A DNA stretch of 64,000 nt from Pantoea sp. 1.19 (GCF_001922585.1 NZ_MRBS01000010.1:1-64000), one strand, 5' to 3'. Shown: positions 45,581 through 52,741, counted from the stretch's first letter. Notes: a model not told the origin generated them from the sequence alone. Translations and numbers: made by a program.

Positions 45581-45609
45581 TTGACGCTTTTTGCGTCTTT
45601 GCGTAACAT
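45581..45609 (+). promoter_or_regulatory. corA promoter
   Basis: TTGACG and TAACAT are 17 bases apart. The predicted start near 45616 gives a leader of about 224 bases before corA. Confidence 0.75.
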
Positions 45610-45641
45610 GCGCCCACGATTACCCTAAGAGGACATTCGCC

Positions 45642-45698
45642 TTGGACACACCCAGTCGAGACTGGCTCAAGACCCTGTTATCCAGGGACAACCACTAA
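45642..45698 (+). CDS. corL: corA leader peptide (CorL-type)
   Basis: An 18-codon ORF starting with TTG (MDTPSRDWLKTLLSRDNH) with AGAGGA nine bases upstream. In Salmonella translation of a short leader ORF, corL, in the corA leader controls Rho-dependent termination. The position in the leader fits; identity with CorL is inferred because I cannot align the peptides here. The hairpin at 45695-45723 begins at its stop codon. Confidence 0.6.
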   Translation: MDTPSRDWLKTLLSRDNH

Positions 45699-45723
45699 GG
45701 CCCTCCTCTGCTGGCAGCCTTAG
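45695..45723 (+). promoter_or_regulatory. corA leader hairpin
   Basis: CTAAGGC and GCCTTAG pair across 15 bases, starting on the leader ORF stop codon. A second stem, CCAGTC/GACTGG, lies inside the ORF near 45652-45665. Ribosome position on the ORF would decide which structures form. Confidence 0.55.
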
Positions 45724-45839
45724 TGCTTGTCAGCGACCCACCTCTCACCCGTCGCATTGAGTCATTCTGCCACTGACGCCCGTCAGGGTGGTGTTCAGAC
45801 GCCATGTCCCGAAAGCAACGCGAATTTGGGAGCACCGTT

Positions 45840-46790
45840 ATGCTGAGCGCATTCAAACTGGATCACAGCCGCCTGTCACGCATGGAACTCGATGATTCAG
45901 ATACCCTCGTGGAATCCGTCTGGGTTGATCTTGTTGAGCCCGAAGAGGAAGAACGTCAGCGCGTGCAGGCGGAACTGGGGCAAAACCTGGCTACCCGCCC
46001 CGAACTGGAGGACATTGAGGCCTCGGCGCGATTCTTTGAAGACGAAGATGGCCTGCACATCCACTCGTTTTTCTTCTACGAAGATGCTGACGATCACGCC
46101 GGCAACTCCACCGTGGCATTCACCGTGCGCGAGGGGCGTCTGTTTACCCTGCGCGAACGTGAGTTACCGGCATTTCGTTTGTACCGCATGCGCGCCCGCA
46201 GTCAAATGATGATTGACGGTAACGCCTGGGAGCTGCTGCTGGATCTGTTTGAAACCAAAATTGAACAGCTGGCCGATGAGATCGAGAACATCTACAGCGC
46301 CCTCGAAAAACTCAGCCGGGTTATCATGGAAGGCCAGCAAGGCTCGGAATTTGATGAGGCGCTTTCGCGGTTAGCTGAATTGGAGGATATTGGCTGGAAG
46401 GTTCGTCTCTGTCTGATGGATACGCAGCGCGCACTGAATTTTCTGGTGCGCAAGGCGCGCCTGCCGGCCAACCAGCTGGAACAGGCGCGTGAAGTGCTAC
46501 GCGATATTGAATCCCTGCTGCCGCACAATGAATCGCTGTTTCAGAAGGTCAACTTTTTGATGCAGGCAGCCATGGGTTTTATCAGCATCGAACAGAACCG
46601 CATCATTAAGATCTTCTCGGTTGTGTCCGTGGTGTTTCTGCCGCCGACGCTGGTAGCCTCCAGCTACGGTATGAATTTTGAGTTTATGCCGGAGCTGCAC
46701 TGGAGCTTTGGCTACCCCGGGGCCATCGGGCTGATGATCCTGGCCGGATTGGCCCCCTACGCTTACTTCAAGCGGAAAAACTGGTTGTAA
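45840..46790 (+). CDS. corA: Magnesium/cobalt channel CorA
   Basis: A 316-residue pentameric Mg2+ channel, the same length as in E. coli. A large acidic cytoplasmic domain is followed by two helices at the C-terminus, with the signature YGMN at 276-279 and the terminal KRKNWL. The ATG at 45840 gives MLSAFKLD; the open frame from 45804 is not needed. Its 3' end overlaps the minus-strand cupin gene by 23 bases. Confidence 0.97.
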   Translation: MLSAFKLDHSRLSRMELDDSDTLVESVWVDLVEPEEEERQRVQAELGQNLATRPELEDIEASARFFEDEDGLHIHSFFFYEDADDHAGNSTVAFTVREGRLFTLRERELPAFRLYRMRARSQMMIDGNAWELLLDLFETKIEQLADEIENIYSALEKLSRVIMEGQQGSEFDEALSRLAELEDIGWKVRLCLMDTQRALNFLVRKARLPANQLEQAREVLRDIESLLPHNESLFQKVNFLMQAAMGFISIEQNRIIKIFSVVSVVFLPPTLVASSYGMNFEFMPELHWSFGYPGAIGLMILAGLAPYAYFKRKNWL

Positions 46791-47184
46791 CGGGGCTCCT
46801 GGCCGCCGTCGGCGGACAGGAGCCCCGTCCGCCAAAAAGAACGCAGGCAGGGATGAGTTGGCGATCTCCGCGCGTCCCGGCTGTGAGTAAGCTAAAAACG
46901 CTATGGCGTCTGCTGACAGGTTTCGCGCCTGGTGTACGGTGCTGGGGGGCAATCTCAATGCGCCGATGGGCCGTCAGGCGGTGCGTTTTGTCGGCGACGT
47001 CCATCTTCAGCTCGCCGCTCAGTACAAAGAAAAACTGCCGCGAAAGATGATGTAAGTGCCGCGTCTCCTCTCTGCCGGCAGACTTGTTTTCGTGGATAAT
47101 GCTCATATCCTGACGCTTTACCAGATGCCATCCGTCACCCTCATTTCCCCATGAGGAGTGCTCCGCGTGAGTGTTAGAAGTCAT
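46768..47184 (-). CDS. Cupin-domain protein, probably internally frameshifted
   Basis: A 138-residue ORF whose first half is a normal small cupin ([23 protein letters not shown] carries the first metal-binding histidines). After IEIAP the reading becomes unlike a cupin for about 22 residues, then returns to RGDRQLI, the usual cupin end. The expected segment [20 protein letters not shown] is present in another frame over exactly that interval. So one base is gained in a run of six C (plus-strand G-run near 46944) and one lost about 70 bases later. It starts inside the stop region of the upstream gene (4-base overlap). No function can be assigned; it may be a pseudogene or contain sequencing errors. 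Confidence 0.65.
   Translation of the reverse strand: MTSNTHAEHSSWGNEGDGWHLVKRQDMSIIHENKSAGREETRHLHHLSRQFFFVLSGELKMDVADKTHRLTAHRRIEIAPQHRTPGAKPVSRRHSVFSLLTAGTRGDRQLIPACVLFGGRGSCPPTAARSPVTTSFSA
46791..46827. repeat. Inverted repeat after corA
   Basis: An 11-bp perfect stem CGGGGCTCCTG/CAGGAGCCCCG with a 15-base loop starts at the corA stop codon. It lacks a T-run on either strand, so it may be an RNA-stabilising or Rho-assisted 3' end rather than an intrinsic terminator. It also lies inside the cupin ORF. Confidence 0.6.
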
Positions 47185-47669
47185 CGCTGCTCCCTATCCG
47201 TTACAGGCTGGTGCACACTGTCGTGCGCGCCCAGTTCCAAGGCCTGCCGCCAAATCAGGTCAAAAAGCAGCCCGTCAAAGACCGCCTCGCCCTGCGTCGT
47301 GAGCATACCACTCATCAGTAATTGGGTAATCGCCTGACAGTACTCCAACAAGGTACGTGAATCCAGCGCCAGTGTGTCGTGAACCCCGGGTGAGGGATGC
47401 CGCATGGCATGCCGTTGGTGCCCAGAGGCCAGTGGGCGATCCAGTGCCTGTTGCATGTCAGCAAGTGTGGTTGACAGGGGATAATAGCGCGCGTGACGCC
47501 AGCCGGTGGTTGGGGGGGAAGCTGTCAGCTGACAGACCAGTGATACGCAGACGCGAGCATAATCGATAGCATCCGCCGACGACGTCAGAGTGAGTTGGGG
47601 AGACACCGCGATTATCTCTCCGCATTCCAGTCCACCGGCATCGGCGCCATGATAGGTCGATAAGGTCAT
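47181..47669 (-). CDS. Hypothetical protein with LexA-box promoter
   Basis: A 162-residue protein I do not recognise. No signal peptide or membrane segment is evident. The C-terminal third (LDSRTLLEYCQAITQLLMSG and EAVFDGLLFDLIWRQALELG) looks like two amphipathic helices; the middle is rich in His, Arg and Pro. It is very likely a real gene: it has an ideal AGGAGG ribosome site six bases before ATG, a 4-base overlap with the cupin gene, and a near-consensus LexA box 23 bases upstream. It probably forms an SOS-inducible two-gene operon with the cupin gene. Confidence 0.7.
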   Translation of the reverse strand: MTLSTYHGADAGGLECGEIIAVSPQLTLTSSADAIDYARVCVSLVCQLTASPPTTGWRHARYYPLSTTLADMQQALDRPLASGHQRHAMRHPSPGVHDTLALDSRTLLEYCQAITQLLMSGMLTTQGEAVFDGLLFDLIWRQALELGAHDSVHQPVTDREQR

Positions 47670-47691
47670 ACTTTTCCTCCTGATAAAATAA

Positions 47692-47707
47692 CTGTTTATT
47701 TATACAG
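47692..47707. promoter_or_regulatory. LexA (SOS) box
   Basis: On the minus strand CTGTATAAATAAACAG matches the consensus CTGTATATATATACAG at 14 of 16 positions, with the essential CTGT-N8-ACAG intact and an all-A/T core. A -10-like TATAAA lies within it, so LexA would block the promoter of the gene at 47181-47669. It is a better match than the uvrD box in this window. Confidence 0.82.
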
Positions 47708-48085
47708 CATCTAGCTATTTATGGAGGAAATGGCATGCATATTTGCGAACTGGTTCGAAAGGTTGATTAAAAAAAAACCGATCTGGCGGTTAAAACCGCA
47801 ATGCACCCGAACCGTAAAAACGGGTTTCCGATAAAAAGCATTTATCGTTAATTCTTTCTGTATTTTTTTTGATCCGTAACTATTTATCGATATGTATACT
47901 GCAGTCTCAAAATGGGACGGTTTTATAACATTGAGACGGTTTGATAAAAGTGAGTAACGCGATAAAGATTAATAACCTTGTTTACTATAGTCGGCGGGGA
48001 TGAAATATAGTGCGTGAACCGGTTCCATCATCATTTGAGCAAGATTTGGTGTGATAATATATTGGTACACCCTCTCCGTAGAACG
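47708..48085. other. AT-rich non-coding stretch with short repeats
   Basis: No convincing gene of normal size. A possible 11-codon ORF (47735-47770, MHICELVRKVD) has a well-placed GGAGG. There is a perfect palindrome GCGGTTAAAACCGC near 47785-47798 and a direct repeat of ACGGTTTTATAA/ACGGTTTGATAA near 47917 and 47936. A possible promoter TTGAGC-N17-TATATT lies at 48035-48063, reading right. Functions unknown. Confidence 0.4.
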
Positions 48086-48122
48086 CTGTCATAAAAATGT
48101 CATATTCCTCGCTGACTATTAA
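48086..48122 (+). promoter_or_regulatory. Pho box and PhoB-type promoter
   Basis: CTGTCAT-AAAA-ATGTCAT-ATTC (48086-48107) is a two-repeat Pho box, with each 7-mer close to the PhoB consensus CTGTCAT. A -10-like TATTAA follows nine bases later (48117-48122), the usual architecture where PhoB replaces the -35 element. The predicted start is near 48130, reading toward the RNA ending at 48382. Confidence 0.7.
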
Positions 48123-48285
48123 TCCGCTGTTATGCAGGGACGGACCAGCGTTCGGGATCGATGGGGTTGAGCGTAGTTTGAGCAATTGTAAAGCGGCGGG
48201 CAGGCATCGGGCGGAGTGAGACGCCCGTCGCAGTCAAAAAGCGGGCACGCCGCAGCCAAACACCGCCGTAAAGGTCGGTGTGTGC

Positions 48286-48315
48286 TTGACTGAAGGCGTC
48301 TCTCCCCAGCATAAT
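48286..48315 (+). promoter_or_regulatory. Promoter directly before the ArcZ-like RNA
   Basis: TTGACT (48286-48291) and CATAAT (48310-48315) are 18 bases apart, each 5 of 6 to consensus. The start would fall at about 48321-48323, a few bases before the ArcZ-like seed, giving an RNA of about 60 bases. Confidence 0.6.
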
Positions 48316-48320
48316 AGCTG

Positions 48321-48382
48321 GAAAATTTTCCCTGGTGTTGGCCAATGTGGCAACCTGACCCAACGTGGTCAGGTTTTTTTTT
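48321..48382 (+). ncRNA. ArcZ-like small RNA
   Basis: The segment begins GAAAATTTTCCCTGGTGTTG. Bases 48327-48342 (TTTCCCTGGTGTTGGC) equal the conserved seed at the 5' end of the processed form of E. coli ArcZ. A small hairpin (GTTG/CAAC plus CC/GG, 48337-48354) and a strong terminator (AACCTGACC/GGTCAGGTT, then nine T, 48352-48382) follow, the same order as in mature ArcZ. In E. coli arcZ lies beside arcB, so this copy is a paralogue or has moved. The RNA may be about 60 bases from the promoter at 48286, or about 250 bases from the Pho-box promoter with later processing. No ORF is evident in it. Confidence 0.7.
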
Positions 48383-48445
48383 ATTTGAATCGGTACTGCT
48401 TGTTTTTATAGAAGCGAGTATACGGGTTTTGTTTAATGATGGTAG

Positions 48446-48477
48446 TTAGACTAAAGTATAGTTTGGTGCTATACTTT
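48446..48477 (+). promoter_or_regulatory. luxR-gene promoter with palindromic operator
   Basis: AAAGTATAG and CTATACTTT form a perfect 9-bp inverted repeat with a 7-base spacer (48453-48477). The -10 element TATACT (48470-48475) lies inside the right arm, with a weak -35 (TTAGAC) 18 bases upstream. A bound regulator would block RNA polymerase. In P. stewartii apo-EsaR represses its own gene from a box over the -10 element; this palindrome differs in sequence from that 20-bp box. A half-site-like CAGGT follows at 48478. Confidence 0.6.
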
Positions 48478-48524
48478 CAGGTGCATAGTTGGAAGTTAAA
48501 CGCTCAAGTTATTGAGGATGGATG

Positions 48525-49262
48525 ATGCCTTTATTGTTCTCCGATAATGAAATCATAACCAGTACGATAAGTAACTATTTCGATCGTAAACTAAAAAGAT
48601 ACGGCGATCCGAAGTACGCTTACATGATCCTCAATAAGAAAAACCCCGCTGAGATGATGATCATCTCTAATTATCCGGATGAGTGGGTTGAAATTTATAA
48701 GGCCAATAACTATCAGCACATCGATCCGGTTGTGCTCACCGCTTTCAACAAGATCGCGCCTTTCTCGTGGGACGAGAACATCGTCATCAGCTCCAACCTG
48801 AAAATGTCAAAGATCTTTACCCTGTCCCGTAAGTATAACATCGTGAACGGCTTCACTTTTGTACTGCACGATCAGGCCAACAATCTGGCCATGTTGTCGT
48901 TAATGATGGATGATAAAACCATCGATGATCTGGAAGAGACGATTGAGCGCAACCGTGACAAGCTGCAGATGCTGCTGATCACCGCGCATGACAAGATGCA
49001 CTCACTGTACAAAGAGATGATGGAAAACCAGAACATCCGCCATCCCGGTGAAAAGGAGATCTTTTCCGCGCGAGAGAACGAAATACTGTACTGGGCGAGT
49101 ATGGGTAAGACCTATCAGGAAATCTCTCTTATTATGGGGATCACTACCAGTACGGTGAAATTCCATATTAAAAATGTGGTCAAGAAGCTGGGCGTGCTCA
49201 ATGCCAAACACGCCATCCGCCTCGGCATTGAGCTCCAGCTGATTAAGCCTGTTCTGTCATGA
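48525..49262 (+). CDS. esaR: LuxR-family quorum-sensing regulator, EsaR-type
   Basis: A 245-residue acyl-homoserine-lactone (AHL) receptor and DNA-binding protein. All nine residues conserved in the family are present: W54, Y58, D67, P68, W82 and G109 in the AHL domain; E184, L188 and G194 in the GerE-type helix-turn-helix (SARENEILYWASMGKTYQEI). Closest in memory to EsaR, an apo-protein repressor released by AHL. The second of two ATGs aligns with the EsaR start and has GAGG seven bases upstream. It converges with the synthase gene and overlaps it by 20 bases, as esaR/esaI do. More AT-rich than its neighbours. Confidence 0.92.
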   Translation: MPLLFSDNEIITSTISNYFDRKLKRYGDPKYAYMILNKKNPAEMMIISNYPDEWVEIYKANNYQHIDPVVLTAFNKIAPFSWDENIVISSNLKMSKIFTLSRKYNIVNGFTFVLHDQANNLAMLSLMMDDKTIDDLEETIERNRDKLQMLLITAHDKMHSLYKEMMENQNIRHPGEKEIFSARENEILYWASMGKTYQEISLIMGITTSTVKFHIKNVVKKLGVLNAKHAIRLGIELQLIKPVLS

Positions 49263-49893
49263 TTTTTAGCGCCATCGGCCAGTGATTCAGGGTGCTATGC
49301 TCGTCGCGACTCCAGGCCTGCACGCGCTCCGCCAGGATGCACTGATTGCGCTCGTCAACTGGCAGAAACAGCAGATAGACCGGCTTATCCTTTTCTGATG
49401 TACCCACCTGAACGACCTGAATTTCCCATCCGGAGCGCTTCAGGATAGTCCACATTGGCTTGCTGCAGATGGTGTAGATCCCATCATAGCCCTGCTGACG
49501 AGCGTAATTCACCATCGCAAGGAACAGCACCGTGCTCACGGGAAATTGCGCACCAAGCAAGGTTTTCGCCCGCGCTTTATCCACAAAAAAGCGGCTGGAC
49601 TCAACATAATTACCCGCTGGCAGCGTTGCGTCGGCAAAGAAAGTGTGAAATGTGTGGGTGATCATGTTGGGCAGATGGGTTTCGATAAAGCGCACGCTAC
49701 AAACCAGCTGATGGTCGCAAATCCCAAGCAGATAGTGCGTATTAACGTTATCGTACTCATCGAACTCCATACCGTTAGTACAGGTGACCGCCCAGTCGAG
49801 ACGATCCTTAAAGGTCTCTTTTCTGAGCGTGTACAATTCTTCAGACGTTATCTCGGGTAACGACGCATAGTTTACATCAATGATCTCTAACAT
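49243..49893 (-). CDS. esaI: Acyl-homoserine-lactone synthase, EsaI-type
   Basis: A 216-residue LuxI-family synthase using S-adenosylmethionine and acyl-ACP. The conserved set R24, F28, W34, D45, D48, R68, E98 and R101 is complete. T141 corresponds to EsaI T140, which favours 3-oxo-acyl chains, so 3-oxo-C6-HSL is a reasonable prediction. The ATG at 49893 follows AGGGAG and gives MLEIIDV, matching EsaI MLELFDV; the frame to 49977 is an unsupported extension. The C-terminal 40 residues are diverged. Confidence 0.93.
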   Translation of the reverse strand: MLEIIDVNYASLPEITSEELYTLRKETFKDRLDWAVTCTNGMEFDEYDNVNTHYLLGICDHQLVCSVRFIETHLPNMITHTFHTFFADATLPAGNYVESSRFFVDKARAKTLLGAQFPVSTVLFLAMVNYARQQGYDGIYTICSKPMWTILKRSGWEIQVVQVGTSEKDKPVYLLFLPVDERNQCILAERVQAWSRDEHSTLNHWPMALKIMTEQA

Positions 49894-50005
49894 CCTTTCT
49901 CCCTTAGGCACCCTGAGTGCTGGTAGCGTAGGCCGGAGCCATCCTCGCGATGATTTTTTTAACTTGTTATTAAACAAAGGTTTTAACTTTCTATTTTACG
50001 CATTC

Positions 50006-50023
50006 ACCTAAGTTTGTACAGGT
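50006..50023. promoter_or_regulatory. lux-box-like site upstream of the synthase gene
   Basis: ACCTAAGTTTGTACAGGT is an imperfect 18-bp dyad with one perfect lux half-site (GTACAGGT). It lies 113 bases before the esaI start, and read on the minus strand is followed by TAAAAT and TAAAAC elements. It probably binds the neighbouring LuxR protein. Confidence 0.6.
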
Positions 50024-50169
50024 CCGGATGGCTGACTTTTCGCGCTAAAGGATCCCGATCTTGCGCGACAAGAAACCGATCCAGGTGGCAGATCAGCCGA
50101 GCTGGACTGGCGAAGGCCGGTTGAAAGGCATACGCTATATCTTCTTATTTATTAATATATTGTATCCCT

Positions 50170-51216
50170 ATGGCACGCCTACCCACGTCGCTTCAATGGT
50201 CAGTTTTACTAATGCTTTCGGCACTTGCCGGCTGGCTTTTTAACCGGATACATCTGCCTGCAGCCCTGCTACTCGGACCGATGATTATCGGGGTGGCGAT
50301 GGGGCTGAGCGGCGCCACGCTGCACATTGATAAGCGCCTTTTTATCCTTGCCCAGGTGGTACTGGGGTGCATGATTGCGCAAAGTCTGTCGCCGGCGGTA
50401 CTGACGCCGCTGCTCACTGACTGGCCTGTGGTGCTGGGCGTGTTGGTAATGACGCTGGCCGCCAGCGCGCTGTCCGGCTGGTTACTGATGCGTTATAGCG
50501 CACTGCCCGGATCGACCGCCGCGTGGGGGTCGTCACCGGGAGGGGCATCGGCGATGGTGGCAATGGCGGGAGATTTCGGCGCCGACGTTCGACTGGTCGC
50601 CTTTATGCAGTATCTGCGGGTATTGATGGTGGCCGCCGCCGCCGCGGTGGTCGCGCGTATTGGATTAGGAGATGCGGCACAGAGCGCCAGCGGGGCCGTC
50701 TGGTTTCCGCCGCTCACCGGCGGCTTTGCGGTGACCGTGAGCGTGATGGTACTGGGGGCCTGGCTTGGGCAGCGCCTGGGTATTCCCTCCGGCGCGCTAT
50801 TGCTGCCGGCGCTGATTGGCGCGACGCTGCACAGCGGTACGACGCTGCCGCTGCAGGTGCCCGAATGGCTGTTAGCCGTGGCATACGCGCTGATTGGCTG
50901 GACGGTGGGGTTGCGCTTTACCCGTCCGGTGCTGTTGCTGGCGCTGCGCACGCTGCCGCAGATGATCCTGGCAATCACCGGGCTGATGGTGTTGTGCAGT
51001 GCGATGGCGTGGGGACTGACCCGGGTGCTGGAGGTGGATCTGATGACCGCCTGGCTGGCGACCAGCCCGGGGGGGCTGGATACGGTGGCCATTATCGCGG
51101 CAGGAAGCCGCGTCGATGTGGCATTTGTCATGGCACTGCAAACGCTGCGTCTGTTTACTATTATTATCACTGGCCCCGGGCTGGCGCGTTTTTTGTCACG
51201 CTATGCGCGGGCGTAA
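50170..51216 (+). CDS. abrB: AbrB-family membrane protein
   Basis: A 348-residue integral membrane protein with about 10 helices and two internal repeats, each with an SSPGG/TSPGG motif (WGSSPGGASAMVAMAGDFGAD and TSPGGLDTVAIIAAGSRVD). It resembles E. coli AbrB (YbgN), reported to affect aidB expression; the name does not mean the Bacillus regulator. Its transport substrate is unknown. No clear ribosome site precedes the ATG. The 3' end overlaps rarD by 21 bases tail to tail. In E. coli abrB is not at this locus. Confidence 0.85.
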   Translation: MARLPTSLQWSVLLMLSALAGWLFNRIHLPAALLLGPMIIGVAMGLSGATLHIDKRLFILAQVVLGCMIAQSLSPAVLTPLLTDWPVVLGVLVMTLAASALSGWLLMRYSALPGSTAAWGSSPGGASAMVAMAGDFGADVRLVAFMQYLRVLMVAAAAAVVARIGLGDAAQSASGAVWFPPLTGGFAVTVSVMVLGAWLGQRLGIPSGALLLPALIGATLHSGTTLPLQVPEWLLAVAYALIGWTVGLRFTRPVLLLALRTLPQMILAITGLMVLCSAMAWGLTRVLEVDLMTAWLATSPGGLDTVAIIAAGSRVDVAFVMALQTLRLFTIIITGPGLARFLSRYARA

Positions 51217-52095
51217 TCGTTGGATCGTCATCAGCGCATCGCTGACAAACAGCGCCAAAGCGACCCAGATGAATCCAAAGGTGATCAGCTTATCGTCGGT
51301 GACGGTCTCACCGTAAAACAGAACCGCCAGCAGAAACATCAGCGTCGGTCCCAGGTACTGAAAAAAGCCGACCGTTGAGAGGCGCAGGCGGGTGGCGGCG
51401 GCGGTAAACAGCATCAGTGGGATAGTAGTGACCACACCGGCAGCAATCAGCAGGATGTTGAGCGAAAGCGGATTGTGAGACAGGTGACTGGTGGGCGTAT
51501 CGGCAATGCAAAACAGATAGATGGCCGCCATCGGCAGCAGCCAACTGGTTTCGATCAGCATGCCGCTTTGCGCATCAACGGCGATTTTTTTTCGCAGCAG
51601 TCCATACAGAGAAAAGCTCAGCGCCAGTCCCAGTGCAATGAGCGGAACCGACCCAAATTGCCAGAGCTGCACCAGTACGCCGCAGGCCGCCAAAGCGACT
51701 GCCAGCCACTGCAGTGGGCGAAAACGTTCGCCTAAAAATAGCATGCCAACCAGCACATTAAGCAACGGGTTAATGAAGTAACCAAGGCTGGCTTCGAGAA
51801 TATGCTGGTTGTTTACCGCCCAGATAAACAGCAGCCAGTTACTGGCGATCACGATTCCTGAGCAGGCGAGAAGCAGCACTTTACGCGGCTGCTTTAGGAT
51901 CTGCTGCACCGCCGGCCAGTGCCGGCTCAGGCTAATCAGCAGTAGCATAAAAAAGAATGACCAGATGACCCGGTGAGTCATGATCTCATCAGGCGGCACC
52001 GACTGAAGCAATTTGAAGTAAGCTGGTGCAATTCCCCAGATAAAGTAAGCGCCCAGCGCGCACAAAACGCCCTGACGGGTCTGTTGACTTTCCAT
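51196..52095 (-). CDS. rarD: EamA/RarD-family transporter
   Basis: A 299-residue drug/metabolite transporter superfamily protein with ten predicted helices. Named for chloramphenicol sensitivity in Pseudomonas; the E. coli substrate is unknown. Typical segments are RQGVLCALGAYFIWGIAPAY and NWLLFIWAVNNQHILEASLG. I chose the ATG at 52095 (MESQQTRQGV) over a TTG at 52110. It lies seven bases after yigI and is probably co-transcribed with it. Confidence 0.93.
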   Translation of the reverse strand: MESQQTRQGVLCALGAYFIWGIAPAYFKLLQSVPPDEIMTHRVIWSFFFMLLLISLSRHWPAVQQILKQPRKVLLLACSGIVIASNWLLFIWAVNNQHILEASLGYFINPLLNVLVGMLFLGERFRPLQWLAVALAACGVLVQLWQFGSVPLIALGLALSFSLYGLLRKKIAVDAQSGMLIETSWLLPMAAIYLFCIADTPTSHLSHNPLSLNILLIAAGVVTTIPLMLFTAAATRLRLSTVGFFQYLGPTLMFLLAVLFYGETVTDDKLITFGFIWVALALFVSDALMTIQRLRPRIA

Positions 52096-52102
52096 CTTAT
52101 CG

Positions 52103-52573
52103 CTATCCAATTAAATAGGTGGCTATCGCGGTGGCAATGTGTACACCGGCATCGTTGTGCAGTTCCACCCGGGCGACTGACACTTTATTTCCGGCGCGGA
52201 TCAGGCTGCTACTGGCAGTAAAATGATCGCCACGACCGGGGCGTAAATAGTCGACGCGCAGGTCGATAGTTCCCATGCGGGCCAGTCGCTGGCGCAGCTG
52301 CTCTTCATCCATTTCTGCATGCCGCGTCAGGCTGCTGGTCACGCAGACCAGGCCGGCGGCGACGTCCAGGACCGATGCAATCACCCCGCCGTGCAGGATC
52401 TGCTGCGCGGCATTGCCCACCAGCATTGTTTGGTTGCGAAAGCGCAGTTCGGCGTAACCCTCTTCCAGGCGTGACAGTTCAAGGCCAAGCGCCTGATTAA
52501 AGGGCATGTGATATACAAATATATCGCCAACTAGCTGACGGACAGCCTGAGACGAGAGGGGGATTGCTGACAT
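52103..52573 (-). CDS. yigI: Hotdog-fold acyl-CoA thioesterase YigI
   Basis: A 156-residue single hotdog-domain protein of the PaaI/YigI thioesterase group. The helix motif is [18 protein letters not shown], with the following strand [22 protein letters not shown]. coli YigI is an acyl-CoA thioesterase acting on medium to long chains. Divergent from pldA. Confidence 0.93.
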   Translation of the reverse strand: MSAIPLSSQAVRQLVGDIFVYHMPFNQALGLELSRLEEGYAELRFRNQTMLVGNAAQQILHGGVIASVLDVAAGLVCVTSSLTRHAEMDEEQLRQRLARMGTIDLRVDYLRPGRGDHFTASSSLIRAGNKVSVARVELHNDAGVHIATAIATYLIG

Positions 52574-52741
52574 AGCACGGCGATCCTGTTGCGGGTCATT
52601 GTAAACAATATGTTAATTAAGACGCCATTGTACGCTTCTCTCACTGCGCTCGCTACTTTCAGAAATCAGTACTCAATCTGCTCTGATTTTATGTGTAGAA
52701 TGGCGACGTTTTGTTACTCAAAATGTTACACGGAGAACAGT

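Noticed and set aside
46791-46827. Intrinsic terminator of corA
   Set aside because: The stem is strong but no T-run follows on either strand, so it is listed only as an inverted repeat.
48130-48320. CsrB/RsmB-like RNA
   Set aside because: Only about five GGA motifs occur and they are not regularly placed in hairpin loops; far fewer than in CsrA-binding RNAs.
48130-48363. 77-residue minus-strand ORF upstream of luxR
   Set aside because: No ribosome site or homology; it is antisense to the terminator-ended RNA region, which explains the conserved signals better.
50061-50243. 60-residue ORF before abrB
   Set aside because: It overlaps the abrB start in another frame, has no ribosome site and no recognisable sequence.
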